Shown: in pieces, positions 7,397 through 13,263 of the stretch
Layout: each line of letters opens with the position of its first letter
Position numbering within the stretch: position 1 is the stretch's first letter
Source of the DNA: Pseudomonadota bacterium
GTDB lineage: Bacteria; Pseudomonadota; Alphaproteobacteria; Rhizobiales; Beijerinckiaceae
NCBI GenBank assembly: GCA_023393655.1
Contig: JAEWKP010000456.1
Coordinates: forward strand, 1-17,621
DNA: 17,621 nt
Direction: 5' to 3'
Made by a program: the position numbers and the translations under genes
Notes under the pieces: generated by a model
The model's database searches: none
What the model was told of the DNA's origin: nothing
What the model saw: the letters and a program-made list of their open reading frames with translations, nothing else

Positions 7397-7687
7397 TCAG
7401 TCGTTGAACCAGCGCGACTGACTCTTGCAGCGATAGCCGACGAAACAGGTCTGGCTGTCCCGGCTCGGCACGAAGGCCGGGTCCAGGCCCTCGTCGAACT
7501 GGCAGAAGCTGCGATCGCGCACGAAGCGATCATAGGTGTAGCCGCCGGTTCCCAGCACGATGGCGCCGTTGACCTGGACATCGCGCTGGCTTGCTGCACA
7601 GGGGCGCGAGACCGTCGAGGGGCGCGATTGAGCGGTCGCTATACCCGCAGGAAGCAGAAGGGCGAGCGCGAGGACAATGGCTTTCAT
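7397..7687 (-). CDS. Small exported four-cysteine protein
   Basis: A 96-residue hypothetical protein. Residues 1-20 are a Sec signal peptide (MKAIVLALALLLPAGIATA, cleavage near 18-20), leaving a mature peptide of about 76 residues with four cysteines (30, 62, 81, 87) that could make two disulfides. The start at 7687 has GGAGG five bases upstream; a further in-frame ATG at 7699 lacks such a site. The mature part has no recognised domain, although C(x5)C spacing in CFVGYRC and the terminal SRWFND look structured. It lies upstream of, and on the same strand as, the Tyr-Pro-rich exported protein (83 bases apart) and is divergent from a DUF3617 gene. Function unknown. Confidence 0.7.
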   Translation of the reverse strand: MKAIVLALALLLPAGIATAQSRPSTVSRPCAASQRDVQVNGAIVLGTGGYTYDRFVRDRSFCQFDEGLDPAFVPSRDSQTCFVGYRCKSQSRWFND

Positions 7688-7866
7688 GGAAGCCTCCAAA
7701 GCTTGGCCGAACGGGTAACCGCCCGGCCCTCCAAACGTTCCCGGAGCGGCCGATCTGTCAAGGCCGCTTTCCCGGTCGTCGCGCCGGTCCTGCGAGGCAC
7801 TGCCTCATTCTGGCCTTGGCGCCCGTCTTGTCTGGACATCGCCCATTTCACATCGGAAAGCGTCTC

Positions 7867-8355
7867 ATGAAACCTGTGTTGATTGCCGCACTCGGTCTTC
7901 TCGTTGCGTTGCCTGCTGCCGCACAGCAGCAGATTCCGCAACGCAAGCCCGGGCTGTGGGAGACGAAATCGACCGGCAACGAGGGCGAAACGATCGCGAA
8001 GCAGTGCGTCGGGCCTGGAACCGATCAGTCGATCGTCGGCGGGCTTGCCGCCGGAGCTTGCTCGAAGATGCTGGTGACGAAGACGGCAACGGGCTACGCC
8101 GTCGAGACGGAATGCACGATCGGCCAGATCAAGGCCTCTGGCAGTAGCGTCATCACCGGCGATTTCCAGACATCGGTCCGGACCGAAGGGACGACGAAAC
8201 TGAGCGGAATGCCCGGTCAATCCGCTCCCGTGGAGCGCAAGCTGGTCGTCGAGGCCAAACGCCTCGGCGAATGTGCAGCCGGCCAGAAGCCCGGGGACAT
8301 CATCATGCCCGACGGCAAGGTCATCTCGATGCCCTCGGCGAAGCCTGCGCCGTAA
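7867..8355 (+). CDS. DUF3617 family exported protein
   Basis: A 162-residue protein with a Sec signal peptide (MKPVLIAALGLLVALPAAAQ, cleavage near 20) and a mature part that opens with QRKPGLWETKS (25-35), the KPGLWE hallmark of DUF3617. Four cysteines (47, 65, 83, 136) are spaced as expected for disulfides in this small beta-rich periplasmic domain. No enzyme motif is visible and the family has no established function. ATG 7867 is the only start giving a clean signal peptide; a GGAAAG purine run lies just upstream. It is divergent from the four-Cys exported protein, with 179 bases between them. The tRNA-Thr gene follows on the opposite strand. Confidence 0.85.
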   Translation: MKPVLIAALGLLVALPAAAQQQIPQRKPGLWETKSTGNEGETIAKQCVGPGTDQSIVGGLAAGACSKMLVTKTATGYAVETECTIGQIKASGSSVITGDFQTSVRTEGTTKLSGMPGQSAPVERKLVVEAKRLGECAAGQKPGDIIMPDGKVISMPSAKPAP

Positions 8356-8433
8356 GTCCCGGATCGAACGCGACCCGGCAAGCGCTATCGGCGAAGAGCG
8401 TATCCGCGCGTCGTGCGGATGGCCGTCTGGACG

Positions 8434-8508
8434 TGGTGCCGGCGGAGAGGATCGAACTCCCGACCTTCGGTTTACAAAACCGCTGCACTACCGCTGTGCT
8501 ACGCCGGC
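8434..8508 (-). tRNA. tRNA-Thr (anticodon UGU)
   Basis: On the minus strand a full cloverleaf can be drawn: acceptor GCCGGCG with CGCCGGC, D-arm GCAC/GTGC, anticodon loop TTTGTAA giving TGT (complement at 8474-8476), T-arm GGGAG-TTCGATC-CTCTC, discriminator A, and a genome-encoded CCA at 8434-8436. The anticodon stem has an apparent G-A mismatch at its base. It reads threonine ACA and other ACN codons. It lies downstream of the transporter's terminator and so must have its own promoter. Confidence 0.96.
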
Positions 8509-8628
8509 GCCATCGCATTCGGCCTTGCGGCCGGAAGCGGCCAATCCCGAAAACCAGTTGCCGAGATCGACCGAAGCAGCGGTTACCAGCCGCATGGCGC
8601 GAGGGCAAGCCTTGGTGTCCGCGCCAAT

Positions 8629-8658
8629 AAAAAAGGCCCCGCCTTGGAAGGCGGGGCC
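8629..8658 (-). terminator. Rho-independent terminator of the MFS transporter gene
   Basis: On the minus strand, GGCCCCGCC (8650-8658) - TTCCAA - GGCGGGGCC (8635-8643) forms a nine-base-pair GC stem followed by six T residues (8629-8634). It starts 21 bases after the transporter stop codon. Confidence 0.94.
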
Positions 8659-8679
8659 GGTATCGTCATCGGGCGACGA

Positions 8680-10338
8680 TCACTTCAGGATGTCGCGGTC
8701 CTTGGTTTCCGGCAGGAAGAGCAGGCCGATCACGAAGGTGCCGAGCGCCACGATGATCGGATACCACAGGCCGGAGAAGATGTTGCCGCTGGCCGCCACG
8801 ATGGCGAAGGCGGTCGGAGGCAGGAATCCGCCGAACCAGCCGTTGCCGATGTGATAGGGCAGCGACATGCCGGAGTAGCGGATGCGGGTCGGGAAAAGCT
8901 CGACCAGCAGCGCGGCGATCGGGCCGTAGACCATGGTCACGAACACCACGAGGATGAACAGGATGCCCGCGGCCTGCAGAGCACGGCTGTCGGTCAGGAC
9001 CTGACCGATGGTCGGCGTCTTCAGGATGGTCGGGTCACCGGCCTTGGGATAGCCGGCGGCGTGGGCGGCGGCGACGAGCTCGGCGGCAGTCGCCGGCGCA
9101 TCGGCGCCGTTGATCGAGGCCTTGAGCGGCGAGCCGGCGGGACCGGCGACCAGATCGTAGTGGATCGAGTTGGTGGCCAGGGTGCGGCGGACGACGTCGC
9201 AAGGCTTGGTGAAGGTGCGCACGCCGACAGGGTCGAAGAGCGTGCCGCACTGGGCGGGGTCGGAGGTGAGCACCAGCTTGACCGTGTCCGTCGCGGTGAT
9301 GAGCTTCGGGTTCGCGGTCTTCGCGAGCATCGTGAAGAGCGGGAAATAAGTCAGCGCCGCGATCAGGCAGCCGGCCAGCAGGATCGGCTTGCGGCCGATC
9401 TTGTCCGAGAGCCAGCCGAAGAAGATGAAGAACGGCGTGCCGAGCAGCAGCGAGAGCGCGATCAGCAGGTTGGCGGTGGTGCCGTCGATCTTCATGGTCT
9501 GGGTCAGGAAGAACAGCGCGTAGAACTGGCCGGTGTACCAGACGACCGCCTGGCCAGCGGTGCCGCCGAACAGCGCGATGAGGCCGATCTTGGCGTTCTG
9601 CCAGTTGCCGAAGGCTTCCGAGAGCGGGGCCTTCGAATGGGTGCCCTCTTCCTTCATCTTCACGAAGGCCGGCGATTCGGCGAGCTGCAGACGGATCCAG
9701 ATCGAGAAGCCGAGCAGGATGATCGAGAGCAGGAACGGAATGCGCCAGCCCCAGGCCGCGAAAGCTTCCGGCGTCATGCTGAGGCGCAGGCCGAGAATCA
9801 CGATCAGCGAGAGGAAGAGGCCGACCGTCGCGGTCGTCTGGATCCACGAGGTGTAGAAGCCGCGCCGGCCCATCGGGGCGTGCTCGGCGACATAGGTCGC
9901 GGCGCCGCCATATTCGCCGCCGAGAGCGAGGCCCTGCAGCAGGCGGCAGATGATGAAGGCCGTGGGCGCAAGATAGCCGATGGTCTGGAAGCTGGGCAGC
10001 AGGCCGACGACGAAGGTGGCGAGGCCCATCACGGTCATCGTGACCAGGAAGGTGTATTTGCGGCCGATCATGTCGCCGAGGCGCCCGAAGAACAGGGCGC
10101 CGAAGGGGCGGACGGCGAAGCCCGCGGCGAAGCCGAACAGCACGAAGATGAACTTCGCGGTGTCGTTGTCGCCGGGCACGAAGGTCTGTGCGATGTTGGC
10201 GGCGAGCGAACCCGCCAGATAGAAGTCATACCACTCGAAGACCGTGCCGGCCGACGAGGCGATGATGACCTTCCGTTCCTCCTTGGTCATCGGCCGGGGC
10301 GCTGCCCGCGAGTCCGATGCTTGCGATGCCATGCTCAT
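8680..10338 (-). CDS. MFS transporter, metabolite:H+ symporter (MHS) type, with large periplasmic loop
   Basis: A 552-residue inner-membrane transporter of the major facilitator superfamily. The opening FEWYDFYLAG (34-43) and the two motif-A loops GRLGDMIGRK (85-94) and GWLSDKIGRK (308-317), plus RLLQGLALGGEYGGAATYVAE (131-151), are typical of the MHS family (proline/betaine, shikimate, citrate, alpha-ketoglutarate carriers), which use the proton gradient to import organic acids. Twelve membrane helices can be placed. Ordinary members are about 430-450 residues; the excess is an insert of roughly 110 residues (341-452) after helix 9, expected in the periplasm, with Cys364 and Cys380. The start at 10338 has GGGGAG about nine bases upstream. 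A strong terminator follows the stop. The substrate cannot be read from the sequence. Confidence 0.9.
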   Translation of the reverse strand: MSMASQASDSRAAPRPMTKEERKVIIASSAGTVFEWYDFYLAGSLAANIAQTFVPGDNDTAKFIFVLFGFAAGFAVRPFGALFFGRLGDMIGRKYTFLVTMTVMGLATFVVGLLPSFQTIGYLAPTAFIICRLLQGLALGGEYGGAATYVAEHAPMGRRGFYTSWIQTTATVGLFLSLIVILGLRLSMTPEAFAAWGWRIPFLLSIILLGFSIWIRLQLAESPAFVKMKEEGTHSKAPLSEAFGNWQNAKIGLIALFGGTAGQAVVWYTGQFYALFFLTQTMKIDGTTANLLIALSLLLGTPFFIFFGWLSDKIGRKPILLAGCLIAALTYFPLFTMLAKTANPKLITATDTVKLVLTSDPAQCGTLFDPVGVRTFTKPCDVVRRTLATNSIHYDLVAGPAGSPLKASINGADAPATAAELVAAAHAAGYPKAGDPTILKTPTIGQVLTDSRALQAAGILFILVVFVTMVYGPIAALLVELFPTRIRYSGMSLPYHIGNGWFGGFLPPTAFAIVAASGNIFSGLWYPIIVALGTFVIGLLFLPETKDRDILK

Positions 10339-10368
10339 GGCGCTTGTCTCCCCTGGTGAAGCCCTGAA

Positions 10369-10384
10369 GCCGGGTATGCCCGGC
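10369..10384. promoter_or_regulatory. Inverted repeat in the transporter's 5' leader
   Basis: GCCGGG (10369-10374) and CCCGGC (10379-10384) form a six-base-pair inverted repeat with a four-base loop, about 30 bases upstream of the transporter start. It could be an operator or a leader hairpin; it lacks a T-run on the minus strand, so it is not a terminator for that direction. The rest of 10339-10615 shows no gene. Confidence 0.4.
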
Positions 10385-10615
10385 AACCCCGTTTCGCGCG
10401 GGTCGTTTTTTTGAATGACGATGGCCGCGTTGCCGGAAGGTGGGTGCGTCCCCCTCATTCCAGCTCGATGCAGAGGATTGCGCGCGGATTGTCGCAGGGG
10501 CAATCAGGCACTTGGTCGTGCACCGTTCGTCTATAAGACTATCGGTGAGGAGACGATGCAGGCCGGAAAAGGACGGGTGACGCCCTTGTCCAGCCTGGAG
10601 CGCAGCGCAGCTCGA

Positions 10616-11416
10616 TCACTTGCGGCGGCTGGCGGCGTAAAGCGCGATCGCCGTCGCGTTCGAGACGTTGAGGCTGGTGATCGTGCCGGGGACTTCGAGC
10701 CGCGCGACATGATCGCAAAGTTCGCGCGAGCGCTGGCGCAGGCCCTTGCCCTCGGCGCCCATCACCATCACCAGCGGGCGGCGGAGCGTGACGTCGTCAA
10801 GTGCGACATCGCCGTCCGAATCGCAGCCGATGCGCAGGAGGCCGCGCTTGCCGCGCGTATCGAGCGCATCGCCGAGATTGCGCACGGCGATCAGCGGCAC
10901 ATGCTCCAGGGCGCCGGAGGCTGATTTCGCGAGTACGCCGGTCGCAGCCGGGGAGTGCCGGATCGTGACGATCACGGCCGCGGCGGCGAAGGCCGCGGCA
11001 GAGCGCAGGATGGCGCCGACATTGTGCGGATCGGTGATCTGGTCGAGCGCCAGCACGATCGCGTCATCAGGCAGGCTGTCGAGATCGGGCGAGGGCAGGG
11101 GATCGCAGACGAGATAGAGGCCCTGATGCACCGAATCGGGGGTGAGCAGCCGGTCGATCTCGGAGGGGCGCACGATCTCGGCCTGGAGCGGCAAGGGATC
11201 GATTTGCTCTTGCAGGCGGCGCAGGCCATTCTCCGTGGCGAGCAGGCGCCTGTGGCGCCGCTGCGGGTTCTTCAGCGCCTCGATGACGGGATGCACGCCG
11301 TAGAGCACGGCCTCGTCGATCTCGCCCGGCCGGTGCGGCGGCGGGCCGTCGGGGCGGCGGGTGCCATGTCTGCCTCCGGCGGGCCTGGCATGTTTCGGGC
11401 GGAACGGCGGAGCCAT
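10616..11416 (-). CDS. rlmB: 23S rRNA (guanosine-2'-O)-methyltransferase RlmB, SpoU/TrmH family
   Basis: A 266-residue SPOUT-class methyltransferase expected to 2'-O-methylate G2251 (E. coli numbering) in the peptidyl-transferase P loop of 23S rRNA using S-adenosylmethionine. A basic Pro/Arg-rich head (1-33) is followed by the SpoU substrate-binding domain (about 36-110, beginning VLYGVHPVIEAL) and the knotted catalytic domain with the three SpoU motifs: DQITDPHNVGAILRSA (125-140), VMGAEGKGLR (218-227) and ITSLNVSNATAIALY (246-260). Start 11416 is preceded by GGAGAG at a suitable distance. It is divergent from a small ATPase gene (98 bases between starts). A TrmH paralogue for another RNA is possible, but the N-terminal domain and the motif forms favour RlmB. 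Confidence 0.9.
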   Translation of the reverse strand: MAPPFRPKHARPAGGRHGTRRPDGPPPHRPGEIDEAVLYGVHPVIEALKNPQRRHRRLLATENGLRRLQEQIDPLPLQAEIVRPSEIDRLLTPDSVHQGLYLVCDPLPSPDLDSLPDDAIVLALDQITDPHNVGAILRSAAAFAAAAVIVTIRHSPAATGVLAKSASGALEHVPLIAVRNLGDALDTRGKRGLLRIGCDSDGDVALDDVTLRRPLVMVMGAEGKGLRQRSRELCDHVARLEVPGTITSLNVSNATAIALYAASRRK

Positions 11417-11514
11417 CGCTCTCTCCAGTGATTGCCGGATTGCCGTGCCACGACGCGGCGCGCTTGGCCAGCGCGAACCCTTCTTTTGCCAACAGATCCA
11501 CGAGGACAGGAACC

Positions 11515-12072
11515 ATGACGCCAGGCGAGACCGACAGGCTGATCGCGATCACCGGAGGGCCGGGCTCGGGCAAGACCAGCCTGATCGAGGCGCTGGCTGC
11601 GGAAGGCCATGCGGTGCGGCCCGAGGCCGGGCGCGCGATCATCCGCGACCAGCAGGCGATCGGCGGCCGGGGGCTGCCCTGGGCCGATCCTGCCCTGTTC
11701 GCCGAGCTGATGCTGGCAGCCGACCTGCGCAGCCATGCCGACGCGCTCGCGCGGCGGGAGAACGTGTTCTTCGACCGCGGCGTTCCCGATATCGCCGGGT
11801 ATCTGGCGCTCTGTGGCCTGCCGATTCCCGACCACGTCGAACGGGCGGCGTGGCAGCTGCGCTATCGCCGTACCGTTTTCATCGCCCCGCCCTGGCGGGA
11901 CATCTTCACGCAGGACGCCGAGCGGAAGCAGGATTTCGCCGAGGCGGAGCGGACCCACGCGGTCATGGCCGAAACCTATCCCCGCTATGGCTATGAACTG
12001 ATCGAGCTGCCGCGTGCGAGCGTTGCCGAGCGGGTCGCCTTCATTCTCGGTCACGGAGCCGCCGTGAATTGA
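11515..12072 (+). CDS. Small P-loop AAA-type ATPase/kinase-like protein (AAA_28-like)
   Basis: A 185-residue cytoplasmic nucleotide-binding protein. Walker A is GGPGSGKTS at residues 14-22; a Walker-B-like ENVFFDRGVPD lies at 82-92, followed by a helical section and an Arg/Lys-containing lid-like stretch (DAERKQDFAEAERTH, 134-148). This layout fits the short ATPase/kinase-like family known as AAA_28, which looks more like a nucleoside or small-molecule kinase than an oligomeric AAA+ machine. Start 11515 is supported by an AGGACAGGA purine run just upstream; an upstream in-frame GTG at 11428 would place 29 unsupported residues before it. It is divergent from rlmB and followed by tRNA-Tyr. The substrate is unknown. 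Confidence 0.82.
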   Translation: MTPGETDRLIAITGGPGSGKTSLIEALAAEGHAVRPEAGRAIIRDQQAIGGRGLPWADPALFAELMLAADLRSHADALARRENVFFDRGVPDIAGYLALCGLPIPDHVERAAWQLRYRRTVFIAPPWRDIFTQDAERKQDFAEAERTHAVMAETYPRYGYELIELPRASVAERVAFILGHGAAVN

Positions 12073-12221
12073 CCGGTTGTGGACTGATTTCCCGATCTCA
12101 GGCGCGTTCGTTCCGCTCGCCGCTCCGATCGGGCAGTTACTCTTGCGAAGCCTTCGCGTTCGGTCCCGCTTCAGCGCGGCATCCCATCACAACGAATTCG
12201 TGCCATCGGCCTTTTTGCCGT

Positions 12222-12250
12222 TGACAGGGCGCGGCCCGGTCACCATAAGT
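12222..12250 (+). promoter_or_regulatory. Candidate sigma-70-type promoter upstream of tRNA-Tyr
   Basis: TTGACA at 12222-12227 and CATAAG at 12245-12250 are separated by 17 bases. The tRNA-Tyr gene begins 80 bases downstream, so a processed 5' leader of about 70 bases is implied. No protein gene is visible in the 257 bases between the ATPase stop and the tRNA. Confidence 0.5.
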
Positions 12251-12329
12251 CCGGCCGCGCCTACCGGTCGTCGCGAAAGTGACATATCGGTGGCCCTGGG
12301 CTCACACAGAGCCGATCAAGGGCGCAGGC

Positions 12330-12414
12330 GGGGGAATGTCCCGAGCGGCAAAGGGGGCGGACTGTAAATCCGCTGGCTATGCCTTCGCAGGTTCGAGTCC
12401 TGCTTCCCCCACCA
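12330..12414 (+). tRNA. tRNA-Tyr (anticodon GUA)
   Basis: A class II tRNA with long variable arm: acceptor GGGGGAA paired with TTCCCCC (12404-12410), anticodon stem GCGGA/TCCGC around loop CTGTAAA giving GTA, a variable arm TGGCTATGCCTTC, T-arm GCAGG-TTCGAGT-CCTGC, discriminator A at 12411 and encoded CCA at 12412-12414. A short TTTT follows. Confidence 0.96.
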
Positions 12415-12507
12415 CCTTTTCCTAAGAATTTGATTTCACTTCTTTTTTAGCGGCGTGCCTACACTTGGCAATGCCGTGGCCAGGCAGGCTTTGAAGGCTC
12501 CGGGCAT

Positions 12508-13197
12508 TCAAGCGCGGGGAAGGCGCCCGCAGGATCGCCTCTCCACCGCGGCGATATAGGCGTCGCGCGAAGGGCCCAGATGGTCGCGGCACAGGCTGAC
12601 GAGCCGTGCTCTGTCGCCAGCGGCGATCGCCGCGATCATGGCTCGGTGTTCGTCGCGTGCGCGAGCGAGATGCTGGTCGCTCGCAGCGGTGATCGAGCGC
12701 ACGCCATGGACTTTCTGGGCCATGGCCTGGATCAGTTCGACGAGATGCCCGTTGCCGCACGCCCCGAACAGCGTCTCGTGGAACGTCATGTTCGCCCGAA
12801 ACGCAGCGCGGGCGTCGCCGATGGCCACCGCAGCGCTGTGCGTGTCCTGGATGTCCTCGAGCCGCGAGACGAGGCCGGGTGGTGCGGGGAGGGGAATTTG
12901 TTCGGCGGCCAGCGTTTCGAGAGCCGCCCTGACCGAATAGATCTGGCGGACGTCGCCGGGGTCCAGCAGCCTCACGACAGCGCCGCGGTTGGGAACGCGC
13001 TCCACCAGCCCGACCCTTTCGAGCTCGGCCAGGGCCTCGCGCACGACATGGCGCTTCACCTCCAGCCGCTCGGCCAGGTCTTCCTCGACCAGTCGCTCGC
13101 GGGGCATCAGCCAGCCGAGCACGATCTCCTCTTCGAGCGTCGCTGTGATGCTGCGGACGCGATCGGTCGTCTGGAGCTTGAGCAATCTCGCGGACAT
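12508..13197 (-). CDS. GntR family transcriptional regulator, FadR/FCD subfamily
   Basis: A 229-residue DNA-binding regulator. The N-terminal winged helix-turn-helix covers about residues 15-77 (ERLVEEDLAERLEVKRHVVREAL, then GLVERVPNRGAVVR). The C-terminal all-helical FCD ligand-binding domain spans about 83-215 and keeps His140 (MTFHETLF), His184 (RDEHRAMI) and His206 (CRDHLG), the usual metal-binding histidines through which FCD proteins sense carboxylic or sugar acids. It is divergent from the IlvD/Edd dehydratase, with 64 bases between start codons that contain palindromes, so it most likely represses that gene until the sugar-acid substrate appears. The start at 13197 has AAGGTGG immediately before it. 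The acceptor loop PRERL replaces the more common PGERL. Confidence 0.92.
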   Translation of the reverse strand: MSARLLKLQTTDRVRSITATLEEEIVLGWLMPRERLVEEDLAERLEVKRHVVREALAELERVGLVERVPNRGAVVRLLDPGDVRQIYSVRAALETLAAEQIPLPAPPGLVSRLEDIQDTHSAAVAIGDARAAFRANMTFHETLFGACGNGHLVELIQAMAQKVHGVRSITAASDQHLARARDEHRAMIAAIAAGDRARLVSLCRDHLGPSRDAYIAAVERRSCGRLPRA

Positions 13198-13202
13198 GCC
13201 AC

Positions 13203-13232
13203 CTTATATCTCTTCGAGAGTATTGTTGACAA
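13203..13232 (-). promoter_or_regulatory. Candidate promoter of the GntR-family gene
   Basis: On the minus strand TTGTCA (13227-13232) and TATAAG (13203-13208) are separated by 18 bases. The -10 lies only five bases from the ATG, so the transcript would be nearly leaderless unless another start is used. The -35 falls inside the palindrome described next, which fits autoregulation. Confidence 0.35.
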
Positions 13233-13242
13233 TATTGGCAAC
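13221..13242. promoter_or_regulatory. Palindromic candidate operator for the GntR-family regulator
   Basis: Positions 13225-13242 read GTTGACAATATTGGCAAC, an 18-base palindrome with one mismatched pair around a perfect CAATATTG core. A second, overlapping inverted repeat, TATTGT-TG-ACAATA, covers 13221-13234. FadR-type GntR proteins bind short palindromes of this kind, and the position between the divergent regulator and dehydratase genes is what a shared operator requires. Confidence 0.6.
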
Positions 13243-13245
13243 GGT

Positions 13246-13263
13246 ATGCATCCGATGATGCAT
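13246..13263. promoter_or_regulatory. Second inverted repeat overlapping the dehydratase start
   Basis: ATGCATC (13246-13252) and GATGCAT (13257-13263) are perfect seven-base arms around CGAT. The right arm covers the first two bases of the annotated ATG at 13262, so protein binding or RNA folding here could affect expression directly. It could be a second operator or chance. Confidence 0.4.

Noticed and set aside
8413..10359. A 648-residue plus-strand open frame, very rich in Glu, Arg, Gly and Asp.
   Set aside because: It lies antisense to the MFS transporter and crosses the tRNA-Thr gene and the terminator. The composition is that expected opposite a GC-rich membrane protein gene.
10389..10412. 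Weak hairpin (CCCG/CGGG) followed by seven T residues on the plus strand, like a terminator.
   Set aside because: No plus-strand gene ends here; the stem is only four base pairs, and in the minus direction it has no T-run.
10556..10924. Plus-strand ATG with a GAGGAG ribosome-like site and a TATAAG upstream, opening a 122-codon frame.
   Set aside because: From 10616 it lies antisense to rlmB and its translation is Arg/Ala-rich with no recognisable fold, as expected for a shadow frame. The upstream signals may be chance.
12077..12367. A 96-residue plus-strand open frame after the ATPase gene.
   Set aside because: It runs into the tRNA-Tyr gene and shows no domain, and no ribosome site is convincing.
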